Positions 9,718-19,390 of a DNA stretch of 64,000 bases are shown in pieces. The position numbers and the translations under genes are program-made. Source of the stretch: Rheinheimera tangshanensis (GTDB lineage Bacteria; Pseudomonadota; Gammaproteobacteria; Enterobacterales; Alteromonadaceae); assembly GCF_014645135.1 (NCBI RefSeq), contig NZ_BMLH01000006.1:62001-126000 (forward strand), written 5' to 3'. Numbering within the stretch: the first letter of the stretch is position 1; each line of letters opens with the position of its first letter. The notes under the pieces were generated by a model that saw only the letters and a program-made list of their open reading frames with translations, ran no database searches and was not told the origin of the DNA.

Positions 9718-10731
9718 TTATTTCAGGCTCTCGACGATCTCTTTGATCAAGCTTGGGCCCTGATAAATAAAGTTGGAATAGATCTGGACCAGATTGGCAC
9801 CAGCATCCATTTTATCCTGTGCTGCTTTGGCAGAGTCTATGCCACCGACCCCAATAATTGGCATCTTTGGACCAAGAGCTGCACGGAACTGCCGAATAAT
9901 TTCGGTACTTTTTTGTTGCACAGGCAATCCACTCAAACCACCCATTTCATTGCCATATTTCAGATGTTGCACCGCACTTTTATCCAGAGTGGTGTTGGTG
10001 GCTATGACACCATCCATTTTGCTACGCAGCAAAGTTTCCGCCACTTGCTGCACTGCTACTTCGTCCATATCAGGCGCAATTTTGACAAAAACTGGCACAT
10101 ATTTATCTTGCTGTGCCTGCAGATCCAATTGCTCGTTTTTTACCGCCTGCAGCAAATCAAATAAGGCATCGCCAAATTGCAGGTCCCGCAAACCCGGTGT
10201 ATTGGGTGAGGAAATATTTACTGTAATGTAACTGGCATGCGCATACACCTTACGCATACATTCAATGTAATCGTCTTTACCCTGCTCGTTCGGTGTGTCT
10301 TTGTTTTTGCCGATATTGATACCCAGCACGCCTTTGTAGCTGGACTTTTTAACGTTCTCCACCAGGTAATCCACGCCTTTATTATTAAAACCCATACGAT
10401 TAATAATGGCGCTCGCTTCAGGTAAACGGAATAAGCGGGGTTTATCATTTCCAGCCTGAGGACGTGGCGTAACAGTACCTACTTCAATAAAACCAAAACC
10501 CATCTGACCAAAAGCATCAATGCAATCAGCGTTTTTATCTAAACCCGCCGCCAAACCCACAGGATTATCAAAATGAATACCTGCAACAGTCACTGGCTTT
10601 TTCGGTAAATCCTGGCGCCACAGCAAGGATGCCGGGGTATTTTTCAAATGCTTTAAGCTGCCAAGGGCCAGGTGATGTGAAAACTCAGCATCAGTACAAA
10701 ACATCAAAGAACGCGCCAGTGAATAGAACAT
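9718..10731 (-). CDS. pyrD: Dihydroorotate dehydrogenase (quinone), class 2
   Basis: It oxidises dihydroorotate to orotate with quinone as acceptor at the inner membrane, the fourth step of pyrimidine synthesis. The N-terminal amphipathic membrane-binding helix ([20 protein letters not shown]) defines class 2. Also visible are [22 protein letters not shown] (FMN barrel start), the catalytic Ser in [14 protein letters not shown] near 174, IATNTT and [19 protein letters not shown] (phosphate of FMN). At 337 residues it has the family length. It lies between gdhB and zapC. Confidence 0.97.
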   Translation of the reverse strand: MFYSLARSLMFCTDAEFSHHLALGSLKHLKNTPASLLWRQDLPKKPVTVAGIHFDNPVGLAAGLDKNADCIDAFGQMGFGFIEVGTVTPRPQAGNDKPRLFRLPEASAIINRMGFNNKGVDYLVENVKKSSYKGVLGINIGKNKDTPNEQGKDDYIECMRKVYAHASYITVNISSPNTPGLRDLQFGDALFDLLQAVKNEQLDLQAQQDKYVPVFVKIAPDMDEVAVQQVAETLLRSKMDGVIATNTTLDKSAVQHLKYGNEMGGLSGLPVQQKSTEIIRQFRAALGPKMPIIGVGGIDSAKAAQDKMDAGANLVQIYSNFIYQGPSLIKEIVESLK

Positions 10732-10844
10732 AACAACCTGCTTTTAATAATGAATAGTTAGAAACTCTCTGCAAAAAATCGTCTGGAACGATTTTTAACA
10801 GCTTTAGCTGGCCCGAAGGGTGCTCTGCAGGATAGCAGAGCATA

Positions 10845-10874
10845 AAAAAGCACCGGCTCTTTTCAGAGCCGGTG
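10845..10874 (-). terminator. Rho-independent terminator of gdhB
   Basis: Read on the minus strand, CACCGGCTCT and AGAGCCGGTG form a perfect 10-bp stem with a short GAAA-type loop, followed by TTTTTT. It lies about 20 bases downstream of the gdhB stop. Confidence 0.92.
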
Positions 10875-10894
10875 TATTCTAGCTGGAAGCTGAA

Positions 10895-13800
10895 TTATTT
10901 CACAGGGTCACAGTGATGACTGAGTAACATCAACTCACGCAATGCCACTGAGAATTTGGCAAACTCATGGCTCTTCGTGGTTTTGAACTCAGCCAGCATT
11001 TGACGCCAGCGCGCCAGTACCGGCTCATGCTCAGTGATCCAGCTGCCGATGACCGCTTCTGCATCACAAGCACCACCACAACCACGAACGACCACTGCAG
11101 ACAAGGCACGTTGTTGCCAATCCAGCTCTTCACGGTACGAAGCACGAGCCAGCGCCTGCCAATGGTTCGCTACCGGTTGTTGAGTAATTTGCTCCAGGAA
11201 CCAGTGCAGATCTAACCGATCGCCCAATTTGAAGTAAATTTCCGCTGTTAACAGCAGAGAGTTTTTCTCTGCATCTGCCACCTGAGCAATATCCATCACA
11301 GAGAAGCAGGTACTCAGCTGAGCCAAATAACGAGCGACATCTGCAGGTACGCCTTGTTCAATGAAGCTTTGCTCATTGGCGGCAAGTTGTTCAGCTTCGC
11401 CCGGAGCCAGTAATTTTTGCAGGTTATTGCTGATTTCAACAAAAGCAGGTTTGAAGAAATCTATCGTCTGCTGAATATCCAGCGCCTTGTTACGATGACG
11501 TAAGAACCAGCGTGTCGTACGGCGCATAGTGCGGCGCAACTGGTGGAATAACTTGATCTGCAGCTCTGCAGGGATCACGTTATCCAACTCTTCCAGCTTG
11601 TTCCATACCGTCTCCACATCAAACAGATCGCGGGCTATGGTGTAACACACCGCCACTTCAGCAATAGAAGAACCTGTTTCTTCCATCATACGCTGGGCGA
11701 AGTTAGCGCCCATGTCGTTGACAATAAGGTTAGCCAGTTTGGTGGCAATGATCTCAGCCTTTAACGGGTGAGTTTCCATCTCTTTGGCATAACTTTGTTG
11801 CAGCACTTTCGGGAAAGCTGTAAACAGATGACGTTTAAAGTAACTGTTTTCATAAATTTCAGGCAACACCAGCCACTCTTTCATCACCATCTTGCCATAA
11901 GCGGTCAGAATGGCAAGCTCAGGACGGGTTAACCCCTGACCTTTAGCTGTACGTTCAGCCAAGGCGTCATCTGAAGGTAAAAACTCCAGTTCGCGGTTTA
12001 ACTTACCGTCTTTTTCCAGCGAATGAATAAAGCGGGTGTATTCCTTCATCTGTTCTGCGCCCAGCACAGAAGAGACAGAAATACTTTGGGTCTGGCGGTA
12101 ACAATCGTTGATTACTATATCTGCCACATCACTGGTCATAGCCGCTAACAGCTCGTTACGCTGCTTCAGCGTCATATCACCGCTGGCAACCAGGGCGTTT
12201 AACAGAATTTTGATGTTCACTTCGTTATCTGAACAGTCCACACCACCGACGTTATCGATAAAGTCGGTGTTGATGCGGCCACCGTTGGCTGCATATTCAA
12301 TACGGCCACGTTGAGTAGTACCTAAGTTACCACCCTCACCTATGATTTTAGCTTTAACGTCTTTACCGTTAACACGCAAAGCTTCAGAACCACGGTCACC
12401 GACTTCTGCATGAGTTTCATCTGTGGCTTTGACGTACGTGCCGATACCACCGTTCCAGATCAGATCCACATCCATCATCAGAGCCGCACGAATAAATTCG
12501 TTAGGTGTCAGGCTGACTGCATTAGTGCCTAACATCTGCTGCATTTGTGCTGTCAGTTTGATCGATTTCGCACTACGCAGGAATACACCACCGCCCTCTG
12601 AGATCAGTGACTTATCAAAGTCATCCCAGGTTGAGGTGGGCAGATTAAACATACGCTCACGTTCAACAAAGGTCTTAGCTGCATCCGGATTCGGGTCAAC
12701 AAAAATATGCATGTGGTTGAATGCAACCTGCAGACGAATATGTTTGGATAACAGCATGCCGTTACCAAACACATCACCGGCCATATCGCCTATACCGACA
12801 CAGGTGAAATCTGTGGTCTGACAGTCAATGCCTACTTCACGGAAGTGACGTTTCACTGACTCCCAACCGCCACGGGCAGTGATCCCCATGCCTTTATGGT
12901 CATAACCGTTTGAACCACCTGAAGCAAAAGCATCACCCAACCAGTGGTTGTATTCCAGTGAAATGCTGTTGGCAATATCAGAGAAAGTCGCCGTGCCTTT
13001 ATCAGCAGCCACCACCAGATACGGGTCATCTTCGTCTAAACGCACCACTTGTTTTGGTGGCACAATCTGGCCTTGCAAAATATTATCAGTCACATCCAGT
13101 AAACCGCGGATAAAAGTGCGGTAACAAGCTTTACCTTCGTTTAACCAGGCTTCACGACCACCGGTTTCTGGCAGCTTCTTACAAACGAAACCACCTTTGG
13201 CGCCCACAGGCACGATCACCGTGTTTTTCACTTGTTGTGCTTTCACCAGCCCCAGAACTTCGGTGCGGAAATCTTCACGACGATCGGACCAACGCAGACC
13301 ACCCCGTGCCACTTTACCGAAACGTAAATGCACCCCTTCTACTTTAGGTGAATACACAAAAATTTCGAAGAAAGGCAGTGGCAGCGGCATATCCGGGATC
13401 ATAGCCGGACGCACTTTAAAGGAAATATAAGGTTTGTCGCTGCCATCTTCCGCTTGCTGGAAGTAGTTGGTGCGCACAATGGCCTGAATGATAGCGAGGA
13501 AACGACGGATAATACGGTCATCATCCAGGTTCGCTACGTTTTCCAGTTGCGCCAGGATTTCTGTATGCAGAGTCTCAGCATCGGCCTGATTGGTGTTCTC
13601 CAATGCAAACTTGGCATTAAAGAGTTTCACCAGCAGATTCGCCAATAGCGGATAACGACCAAAAGTCGATTCAACGTAAGCCTGACTGAAAGTCCCGCCG
13701 ATTTGGCGTTTATATTTAGCAAAAGCACGTAATAACGAAGCTTCGCGGCCTGTTAAACCAGCGCCTAAAATTAAACGGTTAAAACCATCGTCTTCCAGAT

Positions 13801-15730
13801 CGCCTTTCCATACTTTGGCAAAAGAGTCCTGAAATGACAGCTGAGCCTGTTCAAAGTCAGCTGGCATAGTGCCGTTAACTTCCATCGCGAAGTTTAAGAT
13901 CCAGCTGACAGAACCATCAGGGCAACGCACGGCATAAGGGGTTTCACCAATCACACGTAAACCGAAGTTTTCCAGTATTGGCAGCACATCGGATAGATAA
14001 ATCGGATGATCTTTATGGAACAGGTTTAAACGCACCGCTTTGCTATCGTTGCGGTCTTCCTGCGGACGATAAAACAGCATGTCCAGGCGATGTTCATCGT
14101 TCAGTGATTCAATCTTTTCAATGTCGACCAGCGCATCGTTAGGTAACATTTCATCTTTGTACGATGAAGGGAAAGCCGTTAAATACTTGCGGGCCAACTC
14201 ACGGCCACGGGCTTCGCCATAATGGCCAACCAGCGCAGCTTCCAGCTTATCTTCCCAGGTGCGGGCCGCTTCTACTAGATTACGTTCAATTTCTTTCACA
14301 TTAAACTCGATATTGTTATCGTTGATACGAACGAAATAATGGGTACGAGCCAACACAGATTCAGAGAAGTAAGTGGTAAATTCCACAGCTTCAGTGCTGC
14401 CCAGCGACTGAGCTAAAATCTGTTGCGTATCTTTACGCAGCTGAGTGTTGTAGCGTTCACGCGGCACATAGACCATAGCAGAGACAAAACGTCCAAAGGC
14501 GTCTTTGCGCACGAACAGACGGGTCATATCACGTTCCTGCATTTGCAGTACGCCAGTTGATACATCCAGCAGCTCATCTGTCGTGGCCTGAATTAACTCA
14601 TCCCGTGGGTAAGTTTCCAGAATATTTAATAGGGCTTTGTAGGCATGAGTACCGTGGGCAAAACCAGATTTTGCCATCACTTTAGCTAACTTGGTTTTCA
14701 GCAATGGAATATCAGCCGCACTGTTGTTGTACAACGAAGAGGAGTACAAACCAATAAAGCGGTCTTCACCGATCACATGGCCTTTGTCGTCAAAACGTTT
14801 AATACCGACATAGTCGATATAAGCCGGACGATGCACACGGGATTTATTATTAGTTTTGGTCAGGATCAGCAACGACGAACTTAATGCCTGCTTGCGCGCC
14901 TGTTCAGGTAAATCAGATAACATTAAATCGCGCGAGGTAGAACGGCGCATTAAACCTAAAGCGCTGTCGTTCACCCCTTCAATTTTATGATCGCCTTCTA
15001 CCGCTTTGATGCGGTACTCACGATAACCCAACAAAGTGAAGTTATCTTTAGCCATCCAGTTTAAAAATTCTGTGGCTTGCTCCAATTCAGTTGAATTGAT
15101 AGACCCTGCTTGTTTTGGTAAGTCAGCAATAACCTGCAGCAGTTTAGCCCGGGTTGGTTTCCAGTCCTGCACAGCCAAAGACACATCTTCCATCACAGAT
15201 TGCAATTCAGAGGTTAAGGCCTCTACTGCAGCTTTATCCGTCATGCGGTCAATTTCGATATGGAACACGGTTTGTTCCGTACTGGCTTGCTCCACAGTAC
15301 CCAGCTTAAAAAAGTCCGTGATGTCGTTTTTATCGTTACGGAGCGTTTGCAGTGGGTAATGCAATAACAGATGGGCGGTAATAGATTGGCGGCTTAATGC
15401 CATCCGGACTGAGTCGACTAAAAACGGGCTGTCTTTTACCACTATTTCAACAATAGTGTGTTTAGATTCCCAACCGTGTTTAGCGATCTCTGGGTTAAAT
15501 ACGCGAATTAAGGCCTTAGCATCGGTATGCCCATTAAAGCTTTGCCATAAGCTAAGGGCAGCGCCATATAAATCGCTGTCGTTGCGGCCAAACAAATCTT
15601 CGTGGGACATATTGCCATACAGAGTGTGGGCAAATTTTTCGACCAGTTCGACCTGATCTTTGACTTTAGAACGAATAAGCTTACTTACATTTTGTAGTAG
15701 TACAGAAGGTTGACCGTCTATCAGTGCCAT
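10895..15730 (-). CDS. gdhB: NAD-specific glutamate dehydrogenase, large (~180 kDa, GDH2) type
   Basis: It catalyses NAD-dependent oxidative deamination of glutamate to 2-oxoglutarate, a catabolic entry for glutamate carbon. The protein is about 1611 residues, with long N-terminal ACT-like regulatory regions, a central catalytic domain and a C-terminal extension. Catalytic landmarks are VARGGLRWSDRREDFRTE, VPVGAKGGFVCKK (substrate lysine), ASGGSNGYDHKGMGITARGG and the nucleotide-binding IGEGGNLGTTQRGRIEYA. I chose ATG 15730, with AGGATA just upstream, over an in-frame TTG at 15763. It is transcribed alone with its own terminator and fits the amino-acid-catabolic character of the region. Confidence 0.96.
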   Translation of the reverse strand: MALIDGQPSVLLQNVSKLIRSKVKDQVELVEKFAHTLYGNMSHEDLFGRNDSDLYGAALSLWQSFNGHTDAKALIRVFNPEIAKHGWESKHTIVEIVVKDSPFLVDSVRMALSRQSITAHLLLHYPLQTLRNDKNDITDFFKLGTVEQASTEQTVFHIEIDRMTDKAAVEALTSELQSVMEDVSLAVQDWKPTRAKLLQVIADLPKQAGSINSTELEQATEFLNWMAKDNFTLLGYREYRIKAVEGDHKIEGVNDSALGLMRRSTSRDLMLSDLPEQARKQALSSSLLILTKTNNKSRVHRPAYIDYVGIKRFDDKGHVIGEDRFIGLYSSSLYNNSAADIPLLKTKLAKVMAKSGFAHGTHAYKALLNILETYPRDELIQATTDELLDVSTGVLQMQERDMTRLFVRKDAFGRFVSAMVYVPRERYNTQLRKDTQQILAQSLGSTEAVEFTTYFSESVLARTHYFVRINDNNIEFNVKEIERNLVEAARTWEDKLEAALVGHYGEARGRELARKYLTAFPSSYKDEMLPNDALVDIEKIESLNDEHRLDMLFYRPQEDRNDSKAVRLNLFHKDHPIYLSDVLPILENFGLRVIGETPYAVRCPDGSVSWILNFAMEVNGTMPADFEQAQLSFQDSFAKVWKGDLEDDGFNRLILGAGLTGREASLLRAFAKYKRQIGGTFSQAYVESTFGRYPLLANLLVKLFNAKFALENTNQADAETLHTEILAQLENVANLDDDRIIRRFLAIIQAIVRTNYFQQAEDGSDKPYISFKVRPAMIPDMPLPLPFFEIFVYSPKVEGVHLRFGKVARGGLRWSDRREDFRTEVLGLVKAQQVKNTVIVPVGAKGGFVCKKLPETGGREAWLNEGKACYRTFIRGLLDVTDNILQGQIVPPKQVVRLDEDDPYLVVAADKGTATFSDIANSISLEYNHWLGDAFASGGSNGYDHKGMGITARGGWESVKRHFREVGIDCQTTDFTCVGIGDMAGDVFGNGMLLSKHIRLQVAFNHMHIFVDPNPDAAKTFVERERMFNLPTSTWDDFDKSLISEGGGVFLRSAKSIKLTAQMQQMLGTNAVSLTPNEFIRAALMMDVDLIWNGGIGTYVKATDETHAEVGDRGSEALRVNGKDVKAKIIGEGGNLGTTQRGRIEYAANGGRINTDFIDNVGGVDCSDNEVNIKILLNALVASGDMTLKQRNELLAAMTSDVADIVINDCYRQTQSISVSSVLGAEQMKEYTRFIHSLEKDGKLNRELEFLPSDDALAERTAKGQGLTRPELAILTAYGKMVMKEWLVLPEIYENSYFKRHLFTAFPKVLQQSYAKEMETHPLKAEIIATKLANLIVNDMGANFAQRMMEETGSSIAEVAVCYTIARDLFDVETVWNKLEELDNVIPAELQIKLFHQLRRTMRRTTRWFLRHRNKALDIQQTIDFFKPAFVEISNNLQKLLAPGEAEQLAANEQSFIEQGVPADVARYLAQLSTCFSVMDIAQVADAEKNSLLLTAEIYFKLGDRLDLHWFLEQITQQPVANHWQALARASYREELDWQQRALSAVVVRGCGGACDAEAVIGSWITEHEPVLARWRQMLAEFKTTKSHEFAKFSVALRELMLLSHHCDPVK

Positions 15731-15910
15731 TTTTGTATCCTTTTTTGAAACCTTTGTCTGCAAAGACTTGGTTTACTTACATACAGAGCGTGTCAGGTGC
15801 GAAGTTTATTGAGTATTGGCGGGCTTTTCGAGCTTTATTTATGTCTTTGTCACTGGTTGTACCAGAAGGGAGATCGATGATTTGACAAGTTATTCACCCG
15901 CTGTAAATAG

Positions 15911-15932
15911 AAAATGGCCTTACGGCCATTTT
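15911..15932 (-). terminator. Stem-loop downstream of the RND cluster
   Basis: AAAATGGCC and GGCCATTTT form a 9-bp perfect stem with a 4-base loop about 36 bases after the RND gene stop. The flanking T content on the minus strand comes from the stem itself, so it may act as a terminator or as an mRNA 3' end stabiliser. Confidence 0.65.
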
Positions 15933-15968
15933 CTTGTTTAAACATGCAGTTATTTACATAAATAGCGA

Positions 15969-18287
15969 CTAGTTGTTTTTTCGCCAGAAAAAGGCCGCCA
16001 GTGCGGGTAACACCAAAATAGCACCGAGCATATTTACTAAAAACATAAAGGTCAGCAGTATGCCCATATCGACCTGGAACTTCAGTGCTGAGAACACCCA
16101 GGTGCTGACGCCTATAGCTAGCGTGATACCTGTAAATAACACCGCACTCCCCGTCTCTTTTAACGCAGTGAAATACGCCTGACGCAGCGGGGTTCCATCA
16201 CGCAGTAATTGCGTCATGTTCGACAGAATATAAATACCATAGTCGACCCCTATGCCAACCCCAAGCGCTATCACAGGTAAAGTCGATACGGTTAAACCAA
16301 TTTCCAGTTTAGTCATCAAGGCAGTCGCCAGAATAGACACCACATAAAGCGGCACTATCACAGCCACTGTGGCTTTGATGGAACGGAAGCTGATCAAACA
16401 CAGCACTATCACTGCACCATAGACATACCACATCATAGGGGTTTGGGCTGCGTCCACTGCTTCGTTAGTCGCCGCCATTACACCCACAGGACCAGAAGCT
16501 AATTTAAACTTCACTTCATCCGTGCTGAGTTCTGCACCCGCCTTTTTCGCAGCAGCCACCACAGTTTCAATAGTCTCAGCTTTGTGGTCGTTTAAGAACA
16601 GAATCACCGGCATCACAGAGCAGTCACTATTGAGTAAACCTGTGCTGGTTTCTACTCTGCTAGATGCTTGCACTAAGCTTTCTGTGGTACGCGGTAGTAC
16701 TTTCCATTTGACATTGCCTTCATTAAAGGCTGCGTTGATAGATTTAGACACAGAGGCCAGCGACACGGCAGACTGCACACCAGGTACGTTCTCCATTTGC
16801 CACTGGAACTGGTCAATTCGGTTCATCACATCGTGGAAAGTACAACCATTGGCTGGAGTTTCCACCATCACATTGATGTAATCGACAGAAATAGCATAAC
16901 GGTCTGTGATCAGAAAAGTATCCTGGTTATACACAGAGTCTTCATGCAGGGCCGGCGCACCCGGATGTAAATCACCAATTTTCAGGTAAGCACTTTGTTG
17001 CCACCCTAAAGCAAATAACGCCGCTGTCGCTATTAAAATAACCACAGCATACTTAGGAGTCGCAAAAGCTGACAAGTTATACCAGAACTTCTCAATACGT
17101 GGGTGTGGTGTCTGAACCTTCTGCTTGTACTTGTCGCTGAATTTCACATAAGACATCAGCACTGGCAATAAAATCAGGTTGGTCAGGATAATGATACCCA
17201 CACCTAAACTGGCGGTAATGGCAAGCTCACGGATCACTCCAATCTCAATAATCAACAGTGTGATAAAACCCACAGTATCAGACAAAAGAGCAATACCACC
17301 GGGGATCAATAGCTTACGGAAGCTTGCCTGAGCCGCAGTTTTAGCATCCATACCCAAAGCTACATTTTTACCTGTCGCATTGATCATCTGGACACCATGG
17401 CTGACGCCTATCGCAAAGACCAGAAATGGCACCAGAATAGACATGGGGTCGATACCAAAACCCAATACGGTCAGCATGCCCATCTGCCAGATCACCGCAA
17501 TCAGAGAACAGGCGATAGGTAACAAAGTCAGCATCACAGAACCGCTGAACAGATAAACCATTATGGCGGTAATGACGATAGCGACAGCAAAAAAAGCCAA
17601 TACACCTTTAGCTCCGTCTGCCACATCACCGACCATCTTGGCAAAACCGATTATATGGACGGTCAGGTTTTCATTCTGATATTGGCCACGTACCTGCTGC
17701 TCAAGTTCGGCGGCAAATTTAATGGTGTCGAGTTTCTGTTGGGTATCAGGATCGACCTCTAACAATTGTGCTGTCACCATGGCACAGCTGAAATCGTCAG
17801 CCACCATGCGGCCTACAATACCCGCTTTTTCCACGTTAGATTTAACTACAGCCAAACCTTCAGCTGTTGGGGCAAAGTCGGCCGGGATCACCGGACCACC
17901 AGCAAAACCATCTTCGACCACTTCAACAAAACGGGTGCTGGGGCTGTACAGAGATTTCACCAGACTGCGGTCTACACCAGGCAGGTAATAAATCTGATCA
18001 TGAATTTTCTTAAAAGATGCAAAAAAATCCGGGTTAAAAATATCGCCTTTGGCATCACAAACCGATACCAAAATATTATTGGCTCCCCCAAAATCTTTGG
18101 CGTGCTGCATATAGGTTTGCATATATTCATGCTGCAGCGGGATATTTTTTGTAAAAGCCGCATCCAGTTTAATTTGGCTGGCTTTGAATAATAAAAACAA
18201 AGTAGCGAGTACAAAAAGTACGATGACAGCGATACGATGACGGAATAACACCGTCTCACAGCTGGTTACTATTCGATTCAGACTCAT
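15969..18287 (-). CDS. RND/MMPL-superfamily exporter (cluster with DUF1302/DUF1329/YCF48)
   Basis: An inner-membrane proton-driven permease of 772 residues in the MMPL/sterol-sensing-like branch of the RND superfamily. It has a first membrane helix (residues 16-33), a large periplasmic loop, six membrane segments (~225-400), a second loop, and a final helix bundle (~605-770). The duplicated motif is visible as GFGIDPMSILVPFLVFAIGVSHG in the first half and ALGVGIGVDYGIYILSN in the second. The short size and lack of a HAE signature set it apart from drug-type AcrB pumps. It starts one base after the YCF48-like gene, so the two are co-translated. The substrate is unknown; a lipid or hydrophobic molecule is inferred from the family. 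Confidence 0.85.
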   Translation of the reverse strand: MSLNRIVTSCETVLFRHRIAVIVLFVLATLFLLFKASQIKLDAAFTKNIPLQHEYMQTYMQHAKDFGGANNILVSVCDAKGDIFNPDFFASFKKIHDQIYYLPGVDRSLVKSLYSPSTRFVEVVEDGFAGGPVIPADFAPTAEGLAVVKSNVEKAGIVGRMVADDFSCAMVTAQLLEVDPDTQQKLDTIKFAAELEQQVRGQYQNENLTVHIIGFAKMVGDVADGAKGVLAFFAVAIVITAIMVYLFSGSVMLTLLPIACSLIAVIWQMGMLTVLGFGIDPMSILVPFLVFAIGVSHGVQMINATGKNVALGMDAKTAAQASFRKLLIPGGIALLSDTVGFITLLIIEIGVIRELAITASLGVGIIILTNLILLPVLMSYVKFSDKYKQKVQTPHPRIEKFWYNLSAFATPKYAVVILIATAALFALGWQQSAYLKIGDLHPGAPALHEDSVYNQDTFLITDRYAISVDYINVMVETPANGCTFHDVMNRIDQFQWQMENVPGVQSAVSLASVSKSINAAFNEGNVKWKVLPRTTESLVQASSRVETSTGLLNSDCSVMPVILFLNDHKAETIETVVAAAKKAGAELSTDEVKFKLASGPVGVMAATNEAVDAAQTPMMWYVYGAVIVLCLISFRSIKATVAVIVPLYVVSILATALMTKLEIGLTVSTLPVIALGVGIGVDYGIYILSNMTQLLRDGTPLRQAYFTALKETGSAVLFTGITLAIGVSTWVFSALKFQVDMGILLTFMFLVNMLGAILVLPALAAFFWRKNN

Positions 18288-18288
18288 G

Positions 18289-19314
18289 TTATTCCGGCTT
18301 CTTGATTGCTAAGGTTCGAATTCCAGCTTCGGTCACTAATACCAGCTGATCCTTGACTGCGACGGCATTCAAAATGGCTTTACTGTCTTGTGTTGGCATT
18401 GCACTAAAGCTGACGCCATCGTCCTGACTGACTAATAAAGTACCGGCATTCCCTGTCAGGTAAAGATGCCCTGCAGAGTCTGTCAGTACGCTATTCAATG
18501 TTGCGGTTTGAGCCAGTTGTATCTGCTGCCAGCTTTGGCCTAAATCTGTGCTTCTGAACACATGACCACGTAAACCTACGGCAATCAGGCTATTTTTTGG
18601 CGTCATCGTCAAACCAAATAAAGAACCGTTATAAAATTCCGGATGACGAGTCCAGCTTTTGCCAAAATCTGTACTGGTAGCAAAAAAACCTGCTTCACCA
18701 ATCAGATACAACACATTATTGTGCTGATAAATACGGTTGAAATGTGGCAGTACCGAAGATCTTTCGTCTAGATAAGCCTCAGGGTCTGACTCCTGCAACT
18801 CTTTTAAATACTCCTGATCTTCGCTGCCCACCAACTCCAGATGAAATTCATCCAGCCAGGTTTTACCACCGTCTGTAGTGCGGTAAAACATACCATAAGC
18901 ACCAAGCGCTATGCCGTTATTGGCATCAGCAAACAAAATGTCAAACAGCGGCTTATCGGTTTCAGGTTTGAATTGCTGTAACTGCCAGCTTTGCCCGCCG
19001 TCTTGTGTGGCAATGATAGTGGCATCATGCCCTACTGCCCAACCGTGTTTTTCATCCGAAAAATACACTGAGGTAAACAGGCTTTGCACTGGGGTTTGCA
19101 CTTGTGTCCAGCTTGTGCTGTCTTTACTTAACAGCAAATGGCCTCGATCACCTACTGCAACATATAGCTGATCGTTCACCTGAATTAAATCTGTCAGTAC
19201 AGCTTTTTCCGCCAAAGGCATCAAATAAGATGGCGTCGGCGCAACGGCTGACTCTGCCTGAATATGAGTTGTCAGCAGCAGAGCTGCGACAGAAGATAAA
19301 AGTTTAACCATCAT
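18289..19314 (-). CDS. YCF48-like (BNR/Asp-box) periplasmic beta-propeller protein
   Basis: After a signal peptide (MMVKLLSSVAALLLTTHIQA) the protein carries a series of Asp-box blades: DGGQSWQLQ, DGGKTWLDE, DFGKSWTRH and DLGQSWQQI, with repeating LxxVxFxDxxxGxAVG strands. This is the fold of the photosystem II stability factor YCF48/HCF136, used in heterotrophs in clusters with RND permeases, probably as a periplasmic scaffold or adaptor. I chose ATG 19314 because it gives a clean signal peptide; a GTG at 19326 is possible. It is preceded by a terminator-like hairpin and is joined to the RND gene with a one-base gap. Confidence 0.85.
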   Translation of the reverse strand: MMVKLLSSVAALLLTTHIQAESAVAPTPSYLMPLAEKAVLTDLIQVNDQLYVAVGDRGHLLLSKDSTSWTQVQTPVQSLFTSVYFSDEKHGWAVGHDATIIATQDGGQSWQLQQFKPETDKPLFDILFADANNGIALGAYGMFYRTTDGGKTWLDEFHLELVGSEDQEYLKELQESDPEAYLDERSSVLPHFNRIYQHNNVLYLIGEAGFFATSTDFGKSWTRHPEFYNGSLFGLTMTPKNSLIAVGLRGHVFRSTDLGQSWQQIQLAQTATLNSVLTDSAGHLYLTGNAGTLLVSQDDGVSFSAMPTQDSKAILNAVAVKDQLVLVTEAGIRTLAIKKPE

Positions 19315-19340
19315 TAGAGTTTTCACTCAGCTTCAATTTA

Positions 19341-19374
19341 AAAACAAAAACGGTTGGCATCAAGCCAACCGTTT
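19341..19374 (-). terminator. Terminator or attenuator between DUF1329 and YCF48 genes
   Basis: On the minus strand AAACGGTTGGC and GCCAACCGTTT form an 11-bp stem with a TTGAT loop and continue into TTTTGTTTTTA. It lies 17 bases after the DUF1329 stop and within 30 bases of the next start, so it should reduce transcription into the YCF48-RND pair. Confidence 0.85.
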
Positions 19375-19390
19375 ATTAGATGTCTACAGC

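Noticed and set aside
9718-10731. Extra small genes opposite pyrD (9794-10425, plus strand)
   Set aside because: They are antisense frames of a conserved enzyme without any start signal.
12423-12821. Plus-strand open frame of 132 codons inside gdhB
   Set aside because: It lies wholly antisense to a conserved part of gdhB, has no ribosome-binding site and no recognisable family. Long antisense frames are common opposite this codon usage.
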